From Pontiella agarivorans (lineage in GTDB: Bacteria; Verrucomicrobiota; Kiritimatiellia; Kiritimatiellales; Pontiellaceae): a DNA stretch of 64,000 nucleotides. Shown piece after piece: positions 26,361 to 34,920 of this stretch (its first letter is position 1; every line of letters starts with the position of its first letter). The notes under the pieces were generated by a model. That model made no database searches. It was not told where the DNA came from and saw nothing but the letters and a program-made list of their open reading frames with translations. The DNA lies in assembly GCF_034531395.1 (NCBI RefSeq), contig NZ_JARVCO010000002.1, positions 1-64,000 on the forward strand, given 5' to 3'. The translations under genes and the position numbers were made by a program.

Positions 26361-27038
26361 ATGGAAAATATTAAAGTAGAATGGGCAAGCGATGAGGCCC
26401 TGTTTGAACTGATGAAGCACGAGCTCTATACACCGGTGCTCGGGGATATTCTGGATGATCTCGGGAACTATCATCATTTCCTGCCACAGCCGGTGCAACC
26501 GGCGCGTGAAGCCATGAAAATTGCAGGGCGTGCCATGCCGGTGGTTCAGGCTGATGTATACGGGCCACAGGAAAAACCGTTCGGCCTGTTGACGGAAGCA
26601 TTGGATCAGTTGGAAGCCGGCGAAGTGTACATTGCCTCCGGTGGCGATATGCGCTGTGCGTATTGGGGCGAAATTCTCACGGCAACGGCGCGAATGCGCG
26701 GTGCCGCCGGAGCGGTCGTCAACGGATTCCATCGGGACACTCCGCAAATGCTGGAGCAAAATTTTCCGGTTTTCAGCCGCGGGCGCTATGCCGCTGATAG
26801 CGGGGTGCGGACCATTATTCAGGCTTACCGCGTACCGATCGAAGTCGGCGGGGTTTGGATTAATCCCGGTGATCTGGTTTTTGGTGATCTTGACGGGGTG
26901 TTGATTATTCCGAAAGAAATTGAGACCGAGGTGGTGTGTAAGGCGTTGGAAAAGGCGCGCGGCGAAAAAATGGTGCGCAAGGAAATCGAGAACGGCATGT
27001 CGAGCACCGATGCGTTCGCTAAATACGGAATACTCTAA
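26361..27038 (+). CDS. RraA-like protein, candidate class II pyruvate aldolase/lyase of the fucose pathway
   Basis: 225 aa. It has the RraA / 4-hydroxy-4-methyl-2-oxoglutarate aldolase fold signature: [12 protein letters not shown] near the N-terminus, [31 protein letters not shown], and VNPGD-like [14 protein letters not shown]. The last motif carries the Asp residues typical of the metal and substrate site. Related enzymes split 2-oxo acids to release pyruvate. The usual final enzyme of the oxidative L-fucose route, a FAH-family hydrolase, is absent from this operon. This protein is therefore the best candidate for the C-C cleavage giving pyruvate plus L-lactaldehyde or L-lactate. That role is inference. 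It begins 19 bp after the SDR. Confidence 0.8.
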   Translation: MENIKVEWASDEALFELMKHELYTPVLGDILDDLGNYHHFLPQPVQPAREAMKIAGRAMPVVQADVYGPQEKPFGLLTEALDQLEAGEVYIASGGDMRCAYWGEILTATARMRGAAGAVVNGFHRDTPQMLEQNFPVFSRGRYAADSGVRTIIQAYRVPIEVGGVWINPGDLVFGDLDGVLIIPKEIETEVVCKALEKARGEKMVRKEIENGMSSTDAFAKYGIL

Positions 27039-27040
27039 CG

Positions 27041-28156
27041 ATGAAGATCACTAAAATAGAAACCTGGGTTTGCGAGCGGCCGGATAACTTTTTTGACAGT
27101 GCTCGTACGGGACGCAGCCCGATGCGCTGGGACGTGGTGGTGCTTAAACTGCATACGGATACCGGACTCCACGGAACCTGCACCTTTTTCGGGGCACGGT
27201 CGGGCAGGATTACAGAAGCCATGATTCACGACATCATTGTTCCGGTGGTTCTTGGGCGTGACCCTACGGACCGCGAAACGATCTGGCATGAATTCTGGAA
27301 TATTGATCGTCATGGAGCTTTTTTTCCCGTATTTCTACCGGGCCCAATTGACGTTGCACTATGGGATATCTGTGCCAAAGCGGCGGGTCTGCCGTTGCAC
27401 CGTTACATCGGCAGCTATCGTACCAGTCTGCCGGTCTATGCCAGCAGTCTCTTTCTGCCAAGTACAGAAGCATATGTGGAGCAGGCGCTGGACTATCAGA
27501 AACGCGGCATAAATGCCTATAAGGCTCATCCACCGGGACCGTGGAGAAAGGATATGGAAGTTCATCAGGCGCTGCGCGATGCGCTGGGAGCTGAAGCGGT
27601 GTTGATGAGCGATCCTGTTGCCGAATATACCCTGGAGGAGGCCATCCGCGTTGGACGCCATTTGGAAGAGCTGAACTATCACTGGTTCGAGGAACCCTTC
27701 AGGGACTTTGAATTGGAAAAATATCGTAAGTTGTGTAATGCGTTGGATATTCCGATTGCGACGACCGAGACCACGCGCGGCGGCCCGTGGGGCGTGGCGC
27801 AGGCCATCCAGCAGGGGGCGGCGGATATTGTGCGTGCCGATGTTTCCTGGAAAGGCGGCATTACCGGTACGCTGAAAGTTTGTCATTTGGCGGAAGCCCA
27901 CGGCCTGCCGTGCGAGATTCACACCACGACAATGGGGCTGATGGATATGGCCAATCTCCATGTTTCCTGCGCTGTGCGTAATTGCGAATATTTTGAGCTC
28001 TTTGCCCCTGAAGATCGATTCCAGTTTCCAATGAAGGATCCGTTGCCAGTGGATAAAAATGGACGAATTAATGTTCCGGAAGGGCCCGGCTTAGGTATGG
28101 ATCTGGATTGGGATACTGTAGACAACTCAGCAATCAGCTATAAATCATTCATCTAA
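27041..28156 (+). CDS. Enolase-superfamily sugar-acid dehydratase, candidate L-fuconate dehydratase
   Basis: 371 aa mandelate-racemase-type enzyme. The metal ligands can be placed at about D191 (LMSDPV), E217 (WFEEP) and E243 (ATTETT). The first catalytic motif is K161-A-H163 (YKAHPPG). A His/Asp dyad is offered by H294 (CEIHTTTMG) and D267 (RADVSWKGG). These fit a dehydratase that removes water from an aldonic acid; in this operon that would be L-fuconate to 2-keto-3-deoxy-L-fuconate. The K-x-H motif differs from the K-x-K I associate with characterised L-fuconate dehydratases, so substrate identity is not settled. It starts 2 bp after the preceding stop. Confidence 0.83.
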   Translation: MKITKIETWVCERPDNFFDSARTGRSPMRWDVVVLKLHTDTGLHGTCTFFGARSGRITEAMIHDIIVPVVLGRDPTDRETIWHEFWNIDRHGAFFPVFLPGPIDVALWDICAKAAGLPLHRYIGSYRTSLPVYASSLFLPSTEAYVEQALDYQKRGINAYKAHPPGPWRKDMEVHQALRDALGAEAVLMSDPVAEYTLEEAIRVGRHLEELNYHWFEEPFRDFELEKYRKLCNALDIPIATTETTRGGPWGVAQAIQQGAADIVRADVSWKGGITGTLKVCHLAEAHGLPCEIHTTTMGLMDMANLHVSCAVRNCEYFELFAPEDRFQFPMKDPLPVDKNGRINVPEGPGLGMDLDWDTVDNSAISYKSFI

Positions 28157-28184
28157 AATTCATAAATAGAACAAAGGGACGGGC

Positions 28185-29909
28185 ATGTTAAATATTTTGG
28201 ATTTCGGAATTTTGATCGGATACGTGCTGATGGTTATTGGTGTCGGATGCGGCGCGGCCTGGTTTCAGAAACGCAAAGCGGCGCGGCTGGGGAAATCGCA
28301 GGATGACGGGGCTTACTTTCTGGCAGCCCGCACGCTGGCCTGGCCGATCATTGGACTGTCACTCTTTTCCACCAACATTTCCACGGTGCATATTGTCGCG
28401 CTATGCGAGGAGGGCTTCCGCAGCGGGCTTGCCTATGCAAACTTTGAACTGGCGGCCGTTTTCACGCTCGTCATTCTGGCCGTCTTTTTTGTTCCGTTCT
28501 ATCTACGTTCAAACATCACTACGTTGCCCGATTTTCTTGAAAAACGGTTTAACCGTAATTGCCGGGATTTTCTCGCGTTCATCTCAATTATCTCCGCCAT
28601 CTTTATTCACATTGGTGTTTCGCTCTATGCCGGTGCCGTGGTGATCAATGCCATGCTCGGTCTGGGCACAGAGGTTGCGCAGTTGATGCCCACGATGATT
28701 GCGATCGCCGTAGCGACAGGACTCTATGTCGTGGTCGGCGGTCTGCTGGCGGTTACATTGACCGACGCGATTCAAACAACGACACTGTTGGTTGGCTCTG
28801 CCGTTGTTACCTATTTTGCCTTCACGAAACTTGGTGGATGGAATGCCCTGCACGACTCGGTGGGGCCGCATATGATTTCTGTACTTCGTCCTTCCGGTGA
28901 TTTCAGCGGGATGCCGTGGCACGCCGTGGTATTGGGCTATCCGGTAATCGGAATCTGGTATTGGTGTACGGACCAGACGATCGTTCAGCGTGTACTCGGT
29001 GCCAAAAATGAAGATCACGGAAAGGCGGGCGCTTTGTTTGCCTGTTTCCTTAAACTGCTGCCCATGTTTCTTTTTGTTCTGCCCGGTCTGCTTTGCCTCG
29101 CACTGATCAATAATGGCCTTCTCCCGGAACTGGCAGATACTAAAGAAGCATTCGCTCATATGGTGATGAATCTGCTTCCTGCCGGAATGAGAGGGCTCAT
29201 CGTTGCTGCGCTGCTGGCGGCGCTCATGGGCACAATTGCCGGTGCGCTCAACTCCATTGCGACGCTGTTCGCATTTGATCTCTACAAACGGTTTAAGCCC
29301 GGGACGTCCGATAAGAAGCTGGTCCACATTGGACGGGCCGCTACCATCGGCGGTGTGATTCTCGCCATTGTGTGGTCTCCAATCATTGGACAGTTCGATT
29401 CCATCTACGGTGCCATTGCTTCGATGATCTGCTACATCTCACCGCCGATCACCGCCGTCTTTATGATTGGTATCTTTTGGAAGCGAGCCACCGCAAAGGC
29501 CGCAGCCATTACGTTATGGTCTGGTTTTGCCATGGGCATGATTGTATTTGCACTCGACCTCTTCAAAGAACATACCGGCTGGAGCATGCTCTTTATGCAC
29601 GCGGCCGGTATGCTCTGCGGAATCTGTATATTGGTTATGATCGTGGCTTCTTTGCTCGATAAAGATACGAACACCGAAGCGAACCTTAAATTGGTGTGGG
29701 ATTCCCCGATGACTCCGTTACGCATCAAAGGTGCGCCCGGCCTTTTAAACTATAAGTTCCTGTCCATTTTGGCGCTGGTGGTGGCATCGCTCATCTATTT
29801 TGTATTCCGTGCTCCATCCGCAGAAAAGATCAATGCATGGAAAATAGCCAATCCCGAAAATGCCGCTAAGATTGAAGCACATATACATCCGGCACCTGAG
29901 GCTCCGTAA
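28185..29909 (+). CDS. Sodium:solute symporter (SSS family), probable L-fucose importer
   Basis: 574 aa inner-membrane protein with about 13-14 hydrophobic segments. SSS features include YFLAARTLAWPIIGLSLFSTNIS near the N-terminus, the WYWCTDQTIVQRVLGAK loop, and AALLAALMGTIAGALNSIATL in the middle. An AAAGG-type ribosome site precedes ATG 28185. It is the last gene of the fucose operon, 28 bp after the dehydratase. Members carry sugars, sugar acids or other solutes with Na+. L-fucose is the most likely cargo from position; a fuco-oligosaccharide or another monosaccharide is possible. It is the only recognisable uptake gene in the window. Confidence 0.88.
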   Translation: MLNILDFGILIGYVLMVIGVGCGAAWFQKRKAARLGKSQDDGAYFLAARTLAWPIIGLSLFSTNISTVHIVALCEEGFRSGLAYANFELAAVFTLVILAVFFVPFYLRSNITTLPDFLEKRFNRNCRDFLAFISIISAIFIHIGVSLYAGAVVINAMLGLGTEVAQLMPTMIAIAVATGLYVVVGGLLAVTLTDAIQTTTLLVGSAVVTYFAFTKLGGWNALHDSVGPHMISVLRPSGDFSGMPWHAVVLGYPVIGIWYWCTDQTIVQRVLGAKNEDHGKAGALFACFLKLLPMFLFVLPGLLCLALINNGLLPELADTKEAFAHMVMNLLPAGMRGLIVAALLAALMGTIAGALNSIATLFAFDLYKRFKPGTSDKKLVHIGRAATIGGVILAIVWSPIIGQFDSIYGAIASMICYISPPITAVFMIGIFWKRATAKAAAITLWSGFAMGMIVFALDLFKEHTGWSMLFMHAAGMLCGICILVMIVASLLDKDTNTEANLKLVWDSPMTPLRIKGAPGLLNYKFLSILALVVASLIYFVFRAPSAEKINAWKIANPENAAKIEAHIHPAPEAP

Positions 29910-30142
29910 AGGTATTGACCAATGCGTATTACATCTATCTCCGGTAATTATATGGATTTTAATGTTCTGAATGCCATGCACAGTGAAATGGGTTTACGTA
30001 AAAGGAGAAATTTATGAGCCGAATCAAAATTAAATCTTATAGGAAGCCTGCTTACAGTTGGAGTGGCAGTCTCTCTTTGTGTCTATAGGGTAGAATGCAG
30101 TGCAATATGTATAATTTTATAAAGAAATAATGGGAGTTAACG
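29910..30142 (+). pseudogene. Intergenic region with remnants of small exported-protein starts
   Basis: This 233-bp gap holds a 31-codon frame (29922-30017) and, after a very good ribosome site (AAGGAG), an ATG at 30014. It reads MSRIKIKS and then, after a +1 shift, IGSLLTVGVAVSLCV, which looks like a signal peptide broken by one extra base. I read this as the stump of a lost secreted-protein gene. An AT-rich TATAATTTTATAAA stretch near 30109-30122 could be the promoter of the gene at 30143. Confidence 0.4.
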
Positions 30143-31816
30143 ATGTCTGGTATTAAAAAAATGCGATCAGTTTGTTCAGTTATGGCTTTAGTGGCTATAT
30201 TCTGTGGGCAGGCCGACGGGCAAGTGGTGGATCGGGAACGTCCGGCAGAGTGGAAAAACTTAGTTCCGGGTGCTCAGTTTAAGGATCATATCCTGCCGAT
30301 GCCGGTGCGGAAGGGGCTGACTTCCAACTGCTGGGGCGGTGAGAATGTGACGCCGCGTGATATTGATAACGGGATCGAAGATCCTGAGTGGACCTATTGG
30401 GGCGGCGATGCCCATAAGGACGAAAACGGACTGTATCATCTGTTTGTGACCCGCTGGCCGGAAAGTCATCGTGATGGACATTTCGGATATTTCGATTCCG
30501 AGATTGTTCACGCTGTTGCTCTGGATCCGATGGGGCCGTATCGGTATCAGGATACGCTGGGCGAGGGTAATAATCCGGAGTTACTGATTCCGCCGAAAAT
30601 GAAGAACGGAAAATATGTCGTTTATTCTGTGTATGGCCGTTATTTCATTTCCGACAGTTTGAACGGGCCGTGGAAACGTCGGGCCTATGATTTTCACAAG
30701 CGCGAACGCTATGTGTTTAACGGCTATTTGAACTTTTCTTTTGCGCCGCGTGATGACGGTTCGTATCTCGCGGTGTCGCGCCGCGGTCATATCTGGGCGA
30801 GCCCGGATGGGGTGGAAAACTGGTATAACACCTCCGCAGAATCGGTGTATCACAAATTGGAGGGAATTTTTGAAGATCCCGTTCTGTGGAAGGACGATAT
30901 TCAATATCATATCATCGTGAATGACTGGAAGGGGCGGATCGCATACTACCTGCGCTCCAAAGACGGTTTCCACTGGAAGCCGGAAGCGGGCGAAGCGTAC
31001 GTTCCGGGGATTTCAACGTATGAGGATGGAACGAAGAGCGAGTGGTACAAATATGAGCGCATTCGTTTTTTGTTTGATGAGCAGCAACGCCCGTCGATAG
31101 TCTTTTTTGCCGTGGCAGATTGCATTAAGCATGATGACCTGGATAACGATAACCACAGCGGAAAATTGATTGCTTTGCCAATGCGTAAAGCCCGCCTGTT
31201 GGAGATGTTAAACACCTCGCCCGTTACCGCGACTACGCAGGAAATTCGGGTGAAGGTTAAAGCTGAAGAAGGTTTCAATCCCCATACGGATCTGGATTTG
31301 GCATCGCTTCGTTACGGATCGTCCGATGAGGTTAATTTCGGGCGCGGCAGTCAGCTGGTCCGCAGCGAAAAGTCGGGCGAGGATTTGATTCTCGTCTTTA
31401 ACGGAAAAGATTGTGGTTTTACGGCGGAAAACTTTGCCGGCAAGTTGCTGGGTAAAGATGCCGCGGGCGAGCTGATCTTCGGTTGGTCTTCGCTGCCCGG
31501 CCCAAAAGAACAGGTTCAGTATTTGTCGACTTTGTCGCCCAAGTTTGAATTTACCAATGATGGACTGGTTGCCTATATCGAGGTTCAGAATTTCGGCGAG
31601 CTTGTTTCAAAGCCATCCAGCGTTCGCCTTCTGCAAGGGGACGAAGAAATCGGACTGGGCTCGGTCCGTCCACTCAAGCCCTTTGAAACGTCGATTGTTC
31701 AGGTGAAGGTCAAAAAGAGACTGAAGCCCGGCAGTCAATCGAAGTTTACCGTGACGGTTGAGAGCGAGGGATATCCTTCCGAATCCTTTACGAAAGCGGT
31801 TCGTTTGCCGTTATAA
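30143..31816 (+). CDS. Secreted beta-propeller glycosidase-like protein (GH43/GH117-type fold)
   Basis: 557 aa with signal peptide (VCSVMALVAIFCGQADG). The N-terminal ~350 residues form repeated blade-like segments: PRDIDNGIEDPEWTYWGGDA, HKDENGLYHLFVTRW, GPYRYQDT, KYVVYSVYGRYFISDS, GPWKRRAYDF, FEDPVLWKDDIQYHIIV. These fit five-bladed propeller glycosidases. It shares PRDI.NGLED, the HLF/LYASRWP motif and the HSGKLIALP ending with the protein at 62023, so the two are paralogues. The C-terminal ~200 residues look like one or two beta-sandwich modules. The exact CAZy family is uncertain. ATG 30143 follows GGGAG. Confidence 0.7.
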   Translation: MSGIKKMRSVCSVMALVAIFCGQADGQVVDRERPAEWKNLVPGAQFKDHILPMPVRKGLTSNCWGGENVTPRDIDNGIEDPEWTYWGGDAHKDENGLYHLFVTRWPESHRDGHFGYFDSEIVHAVALDPMGPYRYQDTLGEGNNPELLIPPKMKNGKYVVYSVYGRYFISDSLNGPWKRRAYDFHKRERYVFNGYLNFSFAPRDDGSYLAVSRRGHIWASPDGVENWYNTSAESVYHKLEGIFEDPVLWKDDIQYHIIVNDWKGRIAYYLRSKDGFHWKPEAGEAYVPGISTYEDGTKSEWYKYERIRFLFDEQQRPSIVFFAVADCIKHDDLDNDNHSGKLIALPMRKARLLEMLNTSPVTATTQEIRVKVKAEEGFNPHTDLDLASLRYGSSDEVNFGRGSQLVRSEKSGEDLILVFNGKDCGFTAENFAGKLLGKDAAGELIFGWSSLPGPKEQVQYLSTLSPKFEFTNDGLVAYIEVQNFGELVSKPSSVRLLQGDEEIGLGSVRPLKPFETSIVQVKVKKRLKPGSQSKFTVTVESEGYPSESFTKAVRLPL

Positions 31817-31825
31817 ATCAGAGTG

Positions 31826-31872
31826 GGGCAAAGGCCGGTCGCTTTATGTCAGATTCGGCTTTTTGCCCTTTT
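31826..31872 (+). terminator. Rho-independent terminator after the propeller glycosidase
   Basis: The stem GGGCAAA-GGCCG (31826-31837) pairs with CGGC-TTTTTGCCC (31856-31868) across an 18-nt loop, with one small internal mismatch, and is followed by TTTT. It lies 10 bp after the stop of the plus-strand gene. It also separates it from the convergent kinase gene. Confidence 0.75.
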
Positions 31873-31988
31873 CGGCATCTGTGCCGCTCATCCTTTGGAT
31901 GGTGCGTGAAGTTCTGGAAGTTATTGCTTTTCCACCTGTTTGTGCAGGGGATGGTTCACCGGATGAGAAGCCCGGTTGCAGAGGCGCA

Positions 31989-34016
31989 TCATTTCTGAAT
32001 AACGACGTTCAGCCATTCAGAAAGGGCTGAAATTTGTTCCGGAGTGAACTGGCCGGGCGAGATGATGAGGGTTTTGAGGCGGGGAAACATTTCTTCGGTG
32101 GGCGGTGTGGAGATCAGGGTGCCGCTGATATTGAACGTTTCCAGCAGGAGCAGATGCTGGAAATGTGCAAGGTTGTAAGCGTCTGTGTTGCTGATATCGA
32201 GGGATCTCAGTTTGATGTAGGAAAGAAGGGATCGATCTTCGAAGCGCAGAAAAACGCCCAGAGTGGTGAGGTTTTTTCCGCCGAGTTTCAGGTGTTGGGT
32301 TTTGGGGGTGTAGAAGAATTCAATATCAGACCACTCCGGGTTGTAAAAATGAACGACCTCTCTGACTACGCGTTCGTATCCCTTTTTATTTTTCCGGATT
32401 GCGGCATCATAGATCAGTATTTTATTAACTAGTCGATAGTTGCTGAAACCAACTTTGCGCGCAGATTTGATGACTTCCACCAAATCATCTTCCGATGGAT
32501 TTTTTAAAAACCGGGGGTCATTCGCATAGATTGCGCAGAGTTCAGCGAGGCCTTGCGGTGCAGGTGTTCGGAGGTTGGCCAGGCACTTCGCCGCTTCGGT
32601 GAAATCGAGTTTAATGATTAACGTGTAAGCCTGATTGATTCGAACCTGGTTATCGTTCGGGTTTTTCTGCAGGAACTCATTCTGGGATTTAATCTGTTCT
32701 TCGAGTGCCCGTTGGGGTTTCTGATAAAAATAGGAAAAGCTGCGGAGCTGATTCATATTGCGAAGGGAAGAGAAATAATCCTCATTCAGTTCGCTGAGGG
32801 CCTGTTTTTCCGCTTCATAGAGCTGTAGCGCCTTCTTGGCCCGAAATTCAGATTTTTCTGCCCGAAGCCGGGATTGCAGTTCCATTTTTCGACTTTCAAT
32901 CAGGTGGAAAATAAAAATGGATGTGCAGAGTGCGAGTGTAATGAAACTTGCCGTGATCACGAGGCACAGCTTGCGGTTCCGCAGGAAGAACAGGCCCGCC
33001 TCTTTAAAGAATCCGGTTTCCTCGGCGGCGGGAGAATACCCGTTCTGATATCGCCGGATATCCTTTAAAAGATCGACTACAGAGGCATAGCGAGCATTCG
33101 GCGATTGCATGGTGCACCGGGAAATGATGGCTTTAAGCGGTTTGGGAATGTGGCGGTTATGGCGAAGCTTTTCCTGCAGATCACCGGCCAAGGTGTGTTT
33201 CATGATTTGATCATACGAACCGCCAAAGGGCGGTTTTTGTGTCAGTAGAAAATAGAGAATACAGCCCAGACCGTAGATGTCGGTTTGAATGGTTTTCGGC
33301 TCATCCTGCCGGATTTGTTCCGGCGCCATATATCCGGGAGTTCCTTTGATCTGCCCATGGATGGTCCCGGTTTGCTTAGTGGACTCATTGTTCAGATCCC
33401 AACTGCCGATTTCCGGTTCCGGGGTGAGATCTTTTTCTGAAAATTTGGCTAAGCCCCAATCGCAAACCACCACGCCGCCGTACTGACCGATTTGAATGTT
33501 ATCCGGTTTCAGATCGAGATGGAGGATGCCTTTGGAGTGGGCAAAGGCAATGGCCTCGCAAATTTTTGAAAAGGTTTCCAAGGGTTGGAAGTTGGAGGGA
33601 GCTGAGAAGATCTGAGCAAGGGATTGCCCGGATTTTAAATCCATCGTGAAGAACGGGCGCCGATCTTCATTCACGCCCAGGTCATGAATGCGAATGATAT
33701 TGGGGTGATCGAGTTGGGCGGTAATCCAGGCTTCATGAATAAACGGGTCGAAGTATTCCTTGGGGGCATCGTCAACCAGAACGGCCATGGCGACTTCGCG
33801 CCGGGTGAGGCGGTCGTAGGCTCGAAAGATTTTTTTCATGCCTCCCGCAGCAATCTCTTCGATGAGGTCATATCGTTTATCTTCGCGTTCAATTGAGGCG
33901 AATGAGGGGTTGAGTTCATCCGGACCAAGAGCGCTTAAATCGTCGGTCAGATCATACAGGACTTTAAAGGCCTGATGGCGTCCGGGAGAAGACGCGGCAT
34001 TGGAGGAATCGGCCAT
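31989..34016 (-). CDS. Membrane serine/threonine protein kinase lacking the usual beta-3 lysine
   Basis: 675 aa from ATG 34016, immediately after the sigma-factor stop. The kinase domain spans about residues 50-320, with catalytic loop HLDLKPDN, DWG in place of DFG, GTPGYMAPEQ and SDIYG-like TDIYGLG. The position expected for the ATP-anchoring Lys reads VAMAVL, so it is Ala; a Lys pair sits instead in the glycine-rich loop (AAGGMKKIF). A transmembrane segment (LVITASFITLALCTSIFIFH) follows, then a coiled region. The extracytoplasmic part has TPR-like character and ends in leucine-rich-like strands (LRSLDISNT, LETFNISGT). It is paired with an ECF sigma, as in several PVC systems, and probably controls that sigma. 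A TTCCA-N5-TGGAA palindrome lies at 33576. Confidence 0.85.
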   Translation of the reverse strand: MADSSNAASSPGRHQAFKVLYDLTDDLSALGPDELNPSFASIEREDKRYDLIEEIAAGGMKKIFRAYDRLTRREVAMAVLVDDAPKEYFDPFIHEAWITAQLDHPNIIRIHDLGVNEDRRPFFTMDLKSGQSLAQIFSAPSNFQPLETFSKICEAIAFAHSKGILHLDLKPDNIQIGQYGGVVVCDWGLAKFSEKDLTPEPEIGSWDLNNESTKQTGTIHGQIKGTPGYMAPEQIRQDEPKTIQTDIYGLGCILYFLLTQKPPFGGSYDQIMKHTLAGDLQEKLRHNRHIPKPLKAIISRCTMQSPNARYASVVDLLKDIRRYQNGYSPAAEETGFFKEAGLFFLRNRKLCLVITASFITLALCTSIFIFHLIESRKMELQSRLRAEKSEFRAKKALQLYEAEKQALSELNEDYFSSLRNMNQLRSFSYFYQKPQRALEEQIKSQNEFLQKNPNDNQVRINQAYTLIIKLDFTEAAKCLANLRTPAPQGLAELCAIYANDPRFLKNPSEDDLVEVIKSARKVGFSNYRLVNKILIYDAAIRKNKKGYERVVREVVHFYNPEWSDIEFFYTPKTQHLKLGGKNLTTLGVFLRFEDRSLLSYIKLRSLDISNTDAYNLAHFQHLLLLETFNISGTLISTPPTEEMFPRLKTLIISPGQFTPEQISALSEWLNVVIQK

Positions 34017-34017
34017 T

Positions 34018-34617
34018 TTAAAACTCGTACTGTTTCCGCAGGTGTTGAATTTCACGGAGAATCCGGGCCTTTACCCGCTTGCGGGAGGAATAGACTGTTT
34101 CTACGGCAATGTTCAAGCGTTTCGCTGTATCCGCCGCGCTGACTCCATCCATTCCTTCTAAAAAGCACTGGATGGTTTTTTTGCCGAAAGCGTCTTCAAT
34201 GCGTTTAAGGGCGAGCATGGACAGATGTGCTTTCCACTCTTCATCGATCATCTGATTGAGCTCTGTTTCAGAACAAAGTTCACTCACCTGTTGCGCTTCA
34301 TGGTTGAGGATTATTTCCTGTGCTGAATTAACTTTTTTACGCCGGGAAAAATAGTCGGATGCCTCGTTGCGAACCACCGTTCGGAGCCAGGTTCTGAATT
34401 TTCCTTTATCTTTTTTATAGCAGTCCAGCCGTTTCCAGAGGGTGATCAAAACCTCTTGAGTCATATCTTCAAAATCGGCAGAGGGAATCCGGATGCGGTT
34501 CAGCAGATAGATGATAAACGGCCGATAAACAGCAGTGAATTCGGTCCAGGCTTCCTCGTCGTCGCGCTTGAGGGCCCCTTCAAGTAGGGTATACCGAGTC
34601 TTCCACGTGTTATCCAT
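34018..34617 (-). CDS. ECF-type RNA polymerase sigma factor
   Basis: 199 aa from ATG 34617, preceded by AAGGAG on the minus strand; a longer open frame upstream is non-coding leader. Region 2 is visible as YRPFIIYLLNRI...FEDMTQEVLITLWKRL and KFRTWLRTVVRNEA. Region 4 is visible as SAADTAKRLNIAVETVYSSRKRVKARI. It is co-transcribed with the kinase, which starts 1 bp after its stop. It is divergent from the DUF4838-like gene. A copy of its first codons and upstream region is found at 37325-37500, upstream of a sulfatase block, which suggests that its promoter region drives catabolic genes. Confidence 0.92.
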   Translation of the reverse strand: MDNTWKTRYTLLEGALKRDDEEAWTEFTAVYRPFIIYLLNRIRIPSADFEDMTQEVLITLWKRLDCYKKDKGKFRTWLRTVVRNEASDYFSRRKKVNSAQEIILNHEAQQVSELCSETELNQMIDEEWKAHLSMLALKRIEDAFGKKTIQCFLEGMDGVSAADTAKRLNIAVETVYSSRKRVKARILREIQHLRKQYEF

Positions 34618-34920
34618 TCTTCTCCTTTGTATATATGAGAGTGAATATAGGCGAAAATACCTGTTTTTTCCGAGTTTTATTGGCGTAATTAAACAATTAA
34701 AAAAACGGATTTGAATGCACCGATAAGGGGATGGGCGGAGGTATATCATATAGACGGCTTTCTCTCTGGAGAATGTATGGGGTGGCCTCGTGGGCGGATC
34801 GTGTCGTTCGAGCAGATGAACAGGAGAGGATTCTGTTGACTCACTTCTCACCTGAAACGGCAGAGTAAGGCTCCGTCGACTCAGCAAAAATAATTAAAAA
34901 AAATGCGGCAGGGAAGTGTA
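34618..34920. promoter_or_regulatory. Divergent promoter region of the sigma factor and DUF4838-like gene
   Basis: A 303-bp non-coding region. TGCACC (34716-34721) is followed after exactly 20 bases by TATATC (34742-34747). The same spacing recurs at 37464-37495 and 47534-47565. A TGAATATAGGCGAA block near 34652 is also conserved in the copy near 37400. I infer promoter elements in both directions; the rest of the region up to the DUF4838-like gene shows nothing else recognisable. Confidence 0.55.

Noticed and set aside
29371-29386. Near-match to the TTCCA-N5-TGGAA palindrome in the symporter gene
   Set aside because: The outer bases differ (CTCCA...TGGAC), so it was not counted.
34618-34887. 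90-codon N-terminal extension of the ECF sigma factor
   Set aside because: The sigma domain begins at MDNTW with a good ribosome site; the extension overlaps the conserved divergent promoter region and has non-protein-like composition.
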